A DNA stretch of 44,830 bases from the NCBI GenBank assembly GCA_025769875.1, contig JAGFNK010000427.1:1-44830 (forward strand), written 5' to 3'. The translations under genes and the position numbers were made by a program. The notes under the pieces were generated by a model. That model searched no databases and was not told the origin of the DNA. It worked only from the letters and a program-made list of their open reading frames with translations. The stretch is from Russula earlei. Lineage: Eukaryota; Basidiomycota; Agaricomycetes; Russulales; Russulaceae. Each line of letters opens with the position of its first letter. The first letter of the stretch is position 1. This document shows positions 10,404 through 20,242 of this stretch, one piece after another.

Positions 10404-12549
10404 TCAAGGTTTGACGAAAAGGTCAGTGAACTTGTCGACGGGAAGTTGCCACAGTGATTTCGCATCGGAGAGGATGTCCAGGATCCTGAATGTGAAATAT
10501 AAATAAATTCTGAGGCGAATGGGAGAGATGCTCACTTCTCTTGATGAGCCTTGTCAAAATGGTGCCCGATGTGTCTACGGAACTTGGCAAACAAGAGCGG
10601 AGTGCCTTCCTCGCGACGGCGCTTATGGCCGACTGGGTACTCGACCTCGACCTCGTCAAGGACGGTACCATCGTTCAGCTCGACGAGCAGCGCATTTCCG
10701 ATCGAGCGTTTGTCTGGGTCGTGGTATTCGACGCTGAAGCGCTTGTCCTCGACGCAATGAATCTTGGCACGAAGTGCGTCGATGCGTGGGTCAGCGGCGG
10801 ACTTGTCCGTGCTGCGGTAGGGTCAAAAACGAGCGCACGAACGGGGGGGGGGGAAAGCGGGCGAGGCGAGCGAAGGAGACGACGGACTAGCTTTCCGAGT
10901 TGAGGTGTCCGTGGACGAGCGGGTAGGCGACCATGTAGCTGATTGCGTGGCTTTGCACGACAAGGCAATACGCGGGCGAGGTTGAGTTTTTGTTTGTTTG
11001 TTTTTTTTAAAAAAAAAGAAAGAAAAAAAAAAAAAAACACTTCAACGCGGGGCACACGCCGTGTTCGTCGAAAGAACTTACTCGCGGTCGGCAAAGTTGG
11101 CGAGCGGGCCTTGCTTGTCGATGATGCGGATGGCGGCCTCTTGAGTGCGGATGCGCACGCTCTTGATATCGTCCGACGACCTGCCGAGGGCCTTGAGCCT
11201 CTCGTGCACGACGTGCGCGGCCTCGACGGCCGTCTGCGCGTGGAACTCGGCCGGGTACGAGATCTTGAAGAGCACGTTCTCCATCACGTACGAGCCGAAC
11301 GGGCGCTGGAACTCGAAGGGACGGCCCCCGAAGAGCACGTCGTAGAAGCCCCACGTCTTGGCCGTCAGCACCGAGGGCAGGCCCGGCTCGCCGCGCTTGA
11401 CGAGGTACGCGAGGTTCACGGCGCGCGCGCACGCGTCGCCCGCCGCCCAGGACTTGCGCGAGCCCGTGTTCGGCGCGTGCCGGTACGTCCGGAGGGACTG
11501 GCCGTCCACCCACGCCTGCGAGATGGCGTCGACGGTCTGCTCGCGCGAAAGGCCGCTGAGAACGAGAGCGGAAAGGGATGGGGGGGGTTTATTTTTATTT
11601 TTTATTTTTTTAGGGTCGGTCAGCGTCGCGGGCAAACTCGCGCTAAAGGAGACGGTGAGATGGATCGTACAGGAGCTTGGACACGACGGCGGTCGAGGCG
11701 ACCTTGACGAGGACGACGTGGTCAAGGCCGACGCGGTTGAACGAGTTGAGCAGCGCGAGGCCGCCCTGGATCTCGTGCGCTTTGATCATGCCATCGAGGA
11801 CGTCCTTGACGGTGACGCGCTCGCCCTGGCGCGCCAGGTGGTCCGCGACGGCGAGGATGGCTCCGAGATTGTCGGACGGATGGCCCCCTGCGATCACGAT
11901 GGCGGAAAACGATGGTGATAGCGACGTCAATTTTGGGCCGAACCAGGTGGAAATGGCGATGGCGGATACGTACACTCCGCAGCGAGAAAGCAGTCGTTGA
12001 AGTCGAGCCAGCGGATGATGGTGCCAATGTTGAAAGCCCCGCGAATCGGGTCGAGCTGGTGGTTGGTGCCGGGGACCTTGGTTCCTGAAGCGAGGCGTTA
12101 GCTCGAACGAGGAGGCGATATCGGGCGGCGGGTTGCTCACCGTTGGGGACGATGGTGCCCTCGACGACGGGCCCGAGCAGGCTCCGACACTCGGGAAAAC
12201 GCAGGCCCTCGAGACCACAGCCGATGGTGTCAATCAAGCACAGTCGCGCCGTCTCCCACGCAAGGTCCGAGTCGATCCTGTAGTCGTGCACGTAGTTCGC
12301 GATATCTCGAAGGACCTTGTCGGGCACTGGACGGATGGCAGACTCTCCGTAGTGAGTGGACATGGTACGGGAAGGGAAGGCGGTCGAGGTCGACGAAAGT
12401 GGGGATGGGGAAGGAATGAGGTTCTGACATCGCGATGAGATTAGCCTTGATGACAAGATAGTCGAGGCGGCCTGGACTCGAGGTGTCACAGTGAGCGCAC
12501 TTCGCTTGTCCAAGCTGCGCAACGATGCTCGGGTTTGCGCACGCAACAT
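10404..12549 (-). CDS. prpD: 2-Methylcitrate dehydratase, MmgE/PrpD family, probably mitochondrial
   Basis: Dehydrates 2-methylcitrate in the methylcitrate cycle that disposes of propionyl-CoA. Exons, highest first: 12141-12549, 11974-12084, 11671-11887, 11082-11555, 10888-10950, 10536-10811 and 10404-10485, all in phase, with no frame break. The N-terminus ([17 protein letters not shown]) is basic and hydroxylated like a mitochondrial targeting peptide. The body reads as Prp[68 protein letters not shown] and [12 protein letters not shown]. The protein ends [10 protein letters not shown]. Introns 3 and 4 contain long A/T runs, intron 5 contains a G run, and intron 5 starts with GTCCGT. It lies tandem with RNase H2B, 228 bp apart. 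The family is certain; the exact substrate is inferred from the family. Confidence 0.93.
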
Positions 12550-12777
12550 TATACGGTGGGGGAAGTAAAGATAAATCAAAGGGACGAAGGACGAGCGTTG
12601 CTTGCCATTAGACTCGGCCGAAAAAGCCCCGCTGGAGCGCCTTATTAAATTCTCTCCGGGTCCGCCGTGTCTCCACCCGTCTCAGCACTACACTCGTACT
12701 CGTCACCTATTAAATACCTCGACAGAGATCTAATACACGTCCATGCATCCCGATAAGAGAGGTGAGGATGCTCCAGC

Positions 12778-14220
12778 TCATTTCTTCTGAAAAAATGTCG
12801 AGATATTTGGCATGCCAGATACATTGACTTTTTTGAGCCTCTCCACGCCCTGTGACGCCTTTGATTTTGCTTTACGTTTCTTACCGTCGTCCTCCACCAC
12901 GTTGGCACCTCGAGACTTGGCCCCAGGTGCGCCTGCCAGTGCAATTGCAATTTCCTCATCCTTCAGTGCCTTGATGTGCGCGTCAAGCGGTGCAAAGCTG
13001 CAGGCAAACCGTATGACATGTGAACAAGTGAAAACGGGACGAGCGACGCATTGATCATACGTACTCATATTTCGCGATCAACGCGGAGTACAAGTCATGT
13101 GCAACATATTGTGAGACGAGATTACACGCCGCCCTGATGCGTCCAACTGCGAGACGGAAAGGGAAAATGTCAGCTTGGAATAGCCGATACCCTGTTCTTT
13201 AACTGGATACCTACGCTCGAGAAGGTCCTCCTTTCCGTCTTCCATCAAACCGTTTTTTGCAAGGCTGCGGATTATGGTGCGTGACTTCTCGGCCACTGTG
13301 TGCTTTGACAGTCGGGAGACCTTCGCCTGGAGGTACTCGGTCACTTTGTCCTGAGAATAACGGTACACCGTCAGCTCTGGGGTAATATCTTCATATTCAA
13401 TCCGTGAGGACGATTTCTCGAGAGAGATACGGGCTGCGCACTTTGGAAGTCGCATATCTTTTTTAGAGCGTTGAGCACGCAGTCGCATCTCGTTAGGGAC
13501 AGAATATCTTCCTGAGAGATAGGACTACTTCCATCGTCCGATGCTGTGCCATTGACAGTCCGGACGACCTTCGACGCGGCTTCGTCGAGTATATCGTCCA
13601 AGGGCTGAAATATCCCAGCAGAGCCGACGTTCTGTAGAAAACTGTAAGCGTGGCCCTAAAGGTGGACGTTCAAATCCTTTGCCTACGGGTTGGACTGTTC
13701 GGAGGAATTGGTATGAGAAGAAAGACGGGGTCGATTGGGGTCATGACCAGGAGGTTGCCATCTGTCCATCTATGAAGTTCGCGTTAATGTCACAGCGGAG
13801 GTATCAAGAGTGTTTACCTGAAATAACCTCGCCCTCTGTAAAAAACCAAGACCTCTGTTTCGGTGGTGACACGCTTTGCACCTCCAAGATCTCCCACACT
13901 TCCCTCGAGCTTTCAGGACTGACGGGTTGCGCACGACGATAGGGCAGAAACAACGATGGGAGGGCTAAATTCAAAGTTCTTGGTAAGGAAAATGGAGCTG
14001 GGTTGCCGAAGGAAGATACCAGTTCTCGGATGCGGCAACCGCAGAAATGACGTCGACGACGCGAGGTCGCCATCTAGGTCTTCTGGCCTTCGGACGCGTT
14101 CACTCACTCTTCGCGTGACGACGTCCAGAAGATCTGAAAATTGCGCGGGTTGATACGTTAATCTGATGCAAAGAACAGCAAGGACTGACCGACTGGAAGG
14201 ACGCCGATGTGAGTTGTCAT
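12778..14220 (-). CDS. RNASEH2B: Ribonuclease H2 subunit B (Rnh202-like)
   Basis: Non-catalytic subunit of RNase H2, which removes ribonucleotides from DNA and RNA of hybrids in the nucleus. Exons: 14190-14220, 14020-14133, 13818-13964, about 13683-13761, 13431-13641, 13215-13374, 13065-13146 and 12778-12997. Family signatures in order are MTTHIGVLP, FLRLPHPRTG, LFLPY, ILEVQSVSPPKQRSWFF, DGNLLVMTPIDPVFLLIP, GSAGIFQPLDDILDEA, LTVYRYSQDKVTEYLQAKV and CNLVSQYVAHDLYSALIAKY. The tail ISTFFQKK fits a PCNA-interacting (PIP) box, as in human RNASEH2B. The junction at 13642-13682 cannot be joined in frame with GT-AG ends. A 41-nt GC-AG intron would work, or a single-base error may be present. Confidence 0.87.
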
Positions 14221-14806
14221 TATTTCCGGCTGGGAGATAACTGAAGGTGAGAACACGCGTTAGATAAAGTGTGACGCTATCCGTGACCGGACGCGTCGAA
14301 ATCACGCATCTGCCTGGCCTATCTAATTTCATTTGGTCTGACGCTGGTGTATGTTGATGATTTGCAATTTATGTGTGAGTTGACGAGAATCGCACATATA
14401 TACATTGAACTGGACGATGTATCCATCCGAGAGGCGTTCTGTGGTAAGTACTCGCTTCAGGGCTTTCTACCTGACAAGCATCCGGCGTTAGTTTGACCAG
14501 TGAGAATCGTATCATCCACTCGTGAACGCATCCGTTAATATATAATCCCAAACCCTCGACCTCGGGCTCCCGCCAGGAATTGTCTGAATCCTGTGCCCGA
14601 TATAGATCAAAACGTCATATACCTCCTGCAGCCCTGTCATGCCCTACAGTACACTGCCCGGATTGCCCGCAACTGGCATGAGCAGGACAAAAAAGAAAAC
14701 AAAGATACACGGTGGGTCTCAGGACGGTGAAAATGCAGAACCATATGTCAGGGATGCCTACGGGTGGGAGTCATGAATCCCCATATCATGGGGCGTGCGT
14801 CTTGTG
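14221..14806. promoter_or_regulatory. Intergenic region upstream of RNase H2B
   Basis: No gene is seen. The 3' end of the next minus-strand gene lies at its right edge and the RNase H2B promoter must fall here. A short A-rich run (aaaaaagaaaac) is present near 14690. No specific sites were recognised. Confidence 0.35.
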
Positions 14807-16129
14807 CTATGCCCTCTTTGACCGACGTGATGGAGTGCTGGTAGGGCTGAACGACGAGCGATCAGTGGGGGGGGGAGCACGCCAAAATGTTTCCAAGAAT
14901 GAGAGGACGCACTCGTGCACCTCAATACGGACACTCGGCCGACTAAGCGCGGACGCCGCTCGGCGACGAGGGTAATGTGTGTTGGTGAATACGGAGCCCG
15001 CCTTCATCGCACTTCCGTCCTTGTCAGCTGTCGCAGAGATCCGCCGCTGGCGGCGCTCGGGCTGCTTTCCTTGTGCGATGGCAGACCGCAACGGTCGTTC
15101 TCGTTCCTCTCCATTGGGAGGGGGTACCAGACGTGGGGGCGGGCTACGCTGTGACGTACGGCTTGGTCCGCCGAAAGTGATCGCGACGGGCTGTGGGGCA
15201 GGGAGTTGCGGCACGGACGTCGAGGACGGGCCCGCCACTTGCGAGGCCGACGCCTGCATGGATGCGACCTCCTGACGATGTCGCTCGTTGTTCGCTACAG
15301 AGAAGATGTGATCGTGCGCGAGCGCCGCAATGTAAAAAATCAAGGCTTTCGGGAACGAGATGGACGGAGTGAGACGAGACGAGACAAACCTTCGAGGAGC
15401 CGCAAATCGGCCTCGCGGTGGAAGCTCTGCATGAGCGCCGAGTACCGCTTGACCTGCCAGCCCATCTGCGCCGCGCGCGCCTTGTTGCCCTGCACCTGCG
15501 CCCACTGCTTCTCCTCCTTGAACCGGCGCCGCTCGCTGTCCGCCATGCTCGCCTTCTTGCGCAGCGCGGCGACCTCGCGCTCGAGCGGCGTCATCGCGTG
15601 GTTCGGGTCGACCCAGTCGGACAGCGAGTCCCACGTGCCGGTCGTGTTCGTCACCGCGGTCGTCACGGACGGGTCGGCTTCGAAGAAGGCGCGCCGACGC
15701 CGGTTGTGGTCGCGCGCGCGATCGTCGTCGTAGCTCGAGCCGCGCAAGCTGCACCAGGCGCCGTCTGCGCGGATAATCGGAGACGACGGAACCTTCGTAG
15801 TATGCGTCCTCCGGGTCGCCATCTTCTAACAGCTGGGAGAGAATGTCCGTGAAGAGTACGCCGACGGCGACGCCGAGAAGGGTACATGCACAACCGGCAG
15901 CGTCGTATGTAATCACAAAGTTGACAAGGAGACGAGCGCCGATTCCGAAGCCAACTGGGAGGGTGAGAAAGGGAAACTCCATGAGAACATAATATAAGGC
16001 TACACCCTGCCAGAGGCCGCTGAGAACATGATCCTCGATACCAGGGGGACGGTAAGTGTAGAACTTGTTGTAGAGTATACGCGCTCCGAGGCCAAGTAAG
16101 AGCGAGAATGCGGTCGTTAACTGCGGCAT
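14807..16129 (-). CDS. Putative integral membrane protein with C-terminal coiled coil
   Basis: Function unknown. The start MPQLTTAFSLLLGLGAR at 16129 opens a region with about three hydrophobic segments (AFSLLLGLGARILY; VALYYVLMEFPFLTLPVGF; CTLLGVAVGVLF). A charged heptad-like region follows (LEREVAALRKKASMADSERRRFKEEKQWAQ...NKARAAQMGWQVKRYSALMQ), and then a basic low-complexity tail. An intron at 15346-15389 (GTTTGT...GAAAG) joins in phase. Between the membrane part and the coiled coil (about 15700-15790) the frame changes. Only a 28-nt GTTCCG...GCGCAG intron fits, or a one-base error is present. A GTATTC...CTTAG intron near the end could give a different C-terminus (SAECPY). The start lies only 94 bp from the SLU7 stop, in tandem. 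Confidence 0.65.
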   Translation of the reverse strand: MPQLTTAFSLLLGLGARILYNKFYTYRPPGIEDHVLSGLWQGVALYYVLMEFPFLTLPVGFGIGARLLVNFVITYDAAGCACTLLGVAVGVLFTDILSQLLEDGDPEDAYYEGSVVSDYPRRRRLVQLARLELRRRSRARPQPASARLLRSRPVRDDRGDEHDRHVGLAVRLGRPEPRDDAARARGRRAAQEGEHGGQRAAPVQGGEAVGAGAGQQGARGADGLAGQAVLGAHAELPPRGRFAAPRRFVSSRLTPSISFPKALIFYIAALAHDHIFSVANNERHRQEVASMQASASQVAGPSSTSVPQLPAPQPVAITFGGPSRTSQRSPPPRLVPPPNGEERERPLRSAIAQGKQPERRQRRISATADKDGSAMKAGSVFTNTHYPRRRAASALSRPSVRIEVHECVLSFLETFWRAPPPTDRSSFSPTSTPSRRSKRA

Positions 16130-16223
16130 GTACCAAGTGGAATCTACGGTATCTGCTGCACGCTGGCTGCCATCGTCATCACGGTGTTCATTTCCGTCAC
16201 GTGATCGAGAACGAGTACTACAA

Positions 16224-18137
16224 CTACACTACACCGTCGACATAGTTGGCCATAGGGTCCTCCATCCGATTCCTCTCCCGACGGTATCTCTCTGTGTACA
16301 TTCGTTAGTCATTGTCATCCCTCGAATAAATATCGCTACCAAGTTGATCCTCCGTCACGTCAAACTTCTTACTCTCTGCCTCTTCGTTCTTTGACTTTTT
16401 GCTGAACCGATCAGTCACCTTCATTTATCATCGCTTTGCGTTTGCGCTCCTCTGCTAGTTTACTCTGCTCCGCCTCGACATCAACGTCTGTCTTCCGTTG
16501 CTTCCCTTTATCCCCACCATCTTCAGGGGCGGATTTCGTCTTCAAATCTTCTTGTCGCGAGCCGCTTCCCAAGAGCAGTTTCTGTGCGCCTGACGCCGCC
16601 ACTGCTTGCTTGCCAGCCTCGCCAGTGCAGTATGAGATGTGCACGGCGGAGCGACAACATGCATAACCCCATGTACTTGATGCCGTGTCATACCACGATC
16701 CCCATACAGACGTATGATTATTGATATACACTGCAAAAAAAAGCTTAGATGCAGTTTCAAGTCGGAATATAAGACGAACCGTCTTCGGGGTATTTTGACC
16801 TCGCCTTTGCTCGCTCCTTCCCATGAATGACTTGTCCAGCCCTAGAGTATTCGACGTACTCTTCCGTTTGACCCTGCAGCAACTCCTTGGGAGGCTGCGC
16901 CAGGTGCTCTTCACCACCATATTTTGCGAGTACGCTGACTTTCGACGAGTCGCGGAGTTCCTCCTTCTTCTCATTATACGCTCGGTGGAGAAGTTGACCT
17001 TGGGTCGGGTTGGCATTCAGGTGAACATCATTCCCACGCGCTGCAGACTGCCATGCGAAGAGTTGTAGGTCTTGTACTTCGGGCGCCTCGCCAGAGTAGC
17101 GCAAGAAATTGTCCCCAGCAAACCGCGCCTTCCTGTGCGTAAGTATCCTCGAGCTGGGCCAACGAAGTGATCACACGTACCTCTTCTGGAGGGACGTTCT
17201 GTAACGGATTGTCACGCATGGACCGTGTTTTAGGGTCATAGTAGGCACTCGAGGGGTCCAGATTGATGAGGTACTTGGCGGTGTCCTCCCGAATGCGCAG
17301 ATTCCGCACCGTGATCCGCGTCTTGGTGTCCATCTTCTGCCCGACCGCATCCGCGGCGTCGGCGTACTTGTCCTCGTCCGCATCCTCCTCGTCGCTCGAG
17401 CCAAAGTCCGGATCGCCCTCCTTTCCCTCCGCCTTGCCCGCCTTGGCCACCTTGCGCACCACCGCCATGTCCGTCGTCGTCTGCTTGTCGATCTCCTCTT
17501 CGCGCAGCCGCTGCCTCTCCGCCTCGATCGCCTCGTACTCCTCGTATATCTGCTTGTGCTCGGCGGGGTCATACCCGTTCCACCGGTCGCGCTTGGCGTC
17601 GTAGTCAACTTCGAATTGCTGTACAATCTCGTCCGGCGCAATGTCCTTGTTGGTGTACTTTGCGCCCTTCTTTCGCGGCCGCTCGAGGCAGTCCCGTCGC
17701 TTGTGCGTCATCGCGCCGCAGTTCTCGCACGCGCCCTTCCGATACTTCTTCGCGGCAGGTACGGATTGAAGGCCCCTGTCATACCATTGGTCGAGTTTGT
17801 TAGCAGAGCGGTCATCCGCAGGTCGCCGTTGATGACTGAGGGAAGGTGCGCCTGTATCCAAATACCATGGTGCTTGCGAGATGTACTCTGTACAAAAAAA
17901 ACCGTTTTAAAAGATTCCACGGGCTATGCAAAATAGCTTCATACGTGGTATGTGGGGGTTGATAGGCTTGCCCTCCTCGTCCAAAGCAGCTGGAGCCGTA
18001 CCAGCCTTTCGCGCAGCATCCAAGTCCTTCTGACGGCGAAATTCTTCGCGAGAAAGCTTACCGACGGCTACAGTATAGATATCAGAAGATTAGATATGAA
18101 AAATTGTGCTGTTTTGCTTACCACTCGAGGAGGCCAT
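16224..18137 (-). CDS. SLU7: Pre-mRNA splicing factor SLU7, frame break near the 3' end
   Basis: Second-step spliceosome factor acting in 3' splice-site choice. Exons: 18122-18137, 17945-18067, 17181-17887, 16780-17128, about 16340-16730 and 16224-16291. Signatures: [36 protein letters not shown], a CX2CX4HX4C zinc knuckle ([14 protein letters not shown]), [57 protein letters not shown] and [12 protein letters not shown]. The frame stops at 16411-16413. Dropping one base near 16413 continues directly into the family's conserved C-terminus ([24 protein letters not shown]) through one more 48-nt intron. The true stop is therefore probably 16224-16226. It shares a 322-bp promoter with the divergent membrane gene at 18460. 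Confidence 0.92.
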
Positions 18138-18459
18138 AATTCTGTCAGGTGTGAAAGTGAAGCAGTGTGGTCCCGATTACGTAACTGACTGAATCTTCTT
18201 TGTTTATCTCCGCTTGGCCAGGCCAGATGGTGTGGAGAGCCGACTTGCCAGGCAATGTTGAATGATGGGATAGCAAGAACGGTATTTGGCATGTCTTATT
18301 TTATTATCTCGCCGGCCCATCTTGGCTTCTGCAAGGCAAATCAACTATTGAGAAGTGGTAGGCGCTCAATTTATTGCCCTGCCATGACGCCGCCGCATGG
18401 TAGCACTGCCCTTACTCCTTACTTCACGTCTTTCTCCCCTCTTTTCACCCGCCACTACG
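18138..18459. promoter_or_regulatory. Divergent promoter between SLU7 and a membrane protein gene
   Basis: These 322 bp separate the two start codons. A plus-strand CT-rich patch precedes the right-hand ATG (18405-18455), typical of fungal leaders. No specific factor sites were recognised. Confidence 0.5.
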
Positions 18460-19835
18460 ATGATCGTCATTCTTGCCATACTTGCCGCTACACGCGCATT
18501 CCCTCTTGGCCAAACCTCGCCGCCTCAGGTCTCTCCCGACCAATTTCATGCCCGTGCTCTTTCCTGCGATGATCCTGACGGATGCAGGTCGCTATGGGAT
18601 ATCATACGGAGTTGTGCCATCACGATATTGTTGTGTACTTGGGTGTCTGTACACCCCAACATCCCGAGTCCTGACGAAAGGTGGCCGAGGGTCACAGTGC
18701 GACGGGTGGGGCTCATGCTCGCTGCCCTTTTCGTTCCAGAAGTGATGATCGGGTGGGCATCAAAACAACGGATGGCCGCCGTTGAACTGGCCAAGAAGCA
18801 CAAAGGTAGGTTCTTTAAAATGGAGGCCAACAATCATTATCGATAACTGGAATAGGAGAGGGATGGACGACCACTCACGGATTCTTCGCCATTATGGGAG
18901 GATTCATGGAGTATGACGGAAACCGGCCCATCCGAGTGCTGTTGCCCGAACAGCTGGAATTCTATTCTCTGACGGGCAATGGCGGGTTTCCCCGGATCGC
19001 GAAAGAGGAGATCGAAGACAAGAGCAAGGGTGACTTCATCTCAAAATCGCTTGTCATTGTGCAAATCGGCTGGTTTGTCACTCAATGCGTCGCGCGAGGA
19101 ATCAAGGGCCTCCCGATCACTGAACTGGAGCTCGTCACGGTCGCCTTTGCAACGCTCAATTTTGTGATGTACCTCCTGTGGTGGGACAAGCCGCTGAACG
19201 TGCAACGTGGAGTGCGAGTATACAAGAAACGATTCGCTGAAGAGCCCGTGGATGATGGACAGGTTGAGGCCACAAGCTCGGACGGATTCTGGGGCGCGGT
19301 TTGGGAGGCACTTTCTGAGCTTCCAGCGACGATTGTCAGTGGGCCATCGCCTGGGTACTACGATGACAAACCATGGCTATTCCGTGTCCTCGTATGGCCA
19401 GTCCAGAAGCCTTTTTATATTTTTGCCGGTGATGATGAGGAGTATGAGATGAGGGTCAATACGTTTTATCCGACCGAGTGGGTTCCTGGCAGGATGTCTT
19501 TCGCAGTGTTCACTTTGTCCGCTGTGACGTTGGCCTTCGGTGGGATTCACTGCATTGGATGGTCATTCACCTTTCCCACGAGCACAGAACAAACCCTCTG
19601 GCGTGTCGCTTCAGTCTCCATGATTGTTGCCCCGATCCTGTATATGTTACTCCTACGTGGAGATGATCTCTGGACCTTCGATGCTTGGTTTTCAGATACC
19701 AGTCACGTCTCGCTGATCTTCGTTTATTTGCTAGGTCGCCTCGCGTTGCTTGTACTCCCCATCCTGACTCTTAGATCGCTTCCTCCTGCAGCCTATCATG
19801 TTGTGCACTGGACTTCACTTATCCCGCATGTATAA
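18460..19835 (+). CDS. Polytopic membrane protein of the agaric WTTTHGFF family
   Basis: Function unknown. The protein belongs to a lineage-expanded set of Agaricomycete membrane proteins. The start MIVILAILAATRAFPLG at 18460 gives a signal-peptide-like N-terminus. One intron at 18806-18855 (GTAGGT...AATAG) joins in phase. Conserved stretches in order: CDDPDGCRSLWDIIRSCAITILLCTWVSVHPNIP, RRVGLMLAALFVPEVMIGWA, GWTTTHGFFAIMGGF, PITELELVTVAFATLNFVMYLLWWDKPLNV, and hydrophobic helices near the C-terminus (MSFAVFTLSAVTLAFGG; LIFVYLLGRLALLVLPIL). About seven hydrophobic segments are visible. Its usual long acidic loop after the first membrane block is short here. No frame break is seen. It is divergent from SLU7 and convergent with the copper ATPase. 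Confidence 0.85.
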
Positions 19836-20242
19836 TTCACACTCTTCCATGCATTATCATCCATGACTGCTGCCTAATGTATCCAAACCGCGACTAGAAA
19901 GCAGCGCAAAACATGGCAACTCTAGACCAGAGCACACATTACATGGCATCCACTATACCTCCCTCTTCAAGGTGTTAACACCAGCGGGAATCGGCATTAG
20001 GTTGCGATCTGAGGCGTCTGAGGGTGAAGTGCGGCACAGCACAGAGCTAACTGAGCTGCAACGGGTGACAACGGCAACGCGATTTATTCGGACAGGGTTC
20101 GTATGGCGTTTCGGATAAAGTCGTAAGATGTCTGTGTCCTTGGCGGAAGGCCAACAACGCAACCTAGAACAGAGAGCCTTTCATCTCGGCAGCACCTGAG
20201 TACAAGTCGCCCACGAGAGCATTTGGACTGCTACCGGAGTGC
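19836..20242. terminator. Convergent 3' intergenic region
   Basis: Nothing coding was recognised between the two converging stop codons. It presumably holds the overlapping polyadenylation regions of both genes. Confidence 0.35.

Noticed and set aside
10943..11707. Plus-strand open frame of about 250 residues opposite prpD
   Set aside because: It is antisense to well-supported prpD exons and contains intron homopolymers (KKKERKKKK).
15418..15852. Plus-strand Leu/Arg-rich frame
   Set aside because: It is a shadow of the GC-rich minus-strand coiled-coil exon.
16411..16413. Natural stop codon of SLU7
   Set aside because: The conserved SLU7 C-terminus, with a valid intron, follows immediately in a neighbouring frame.
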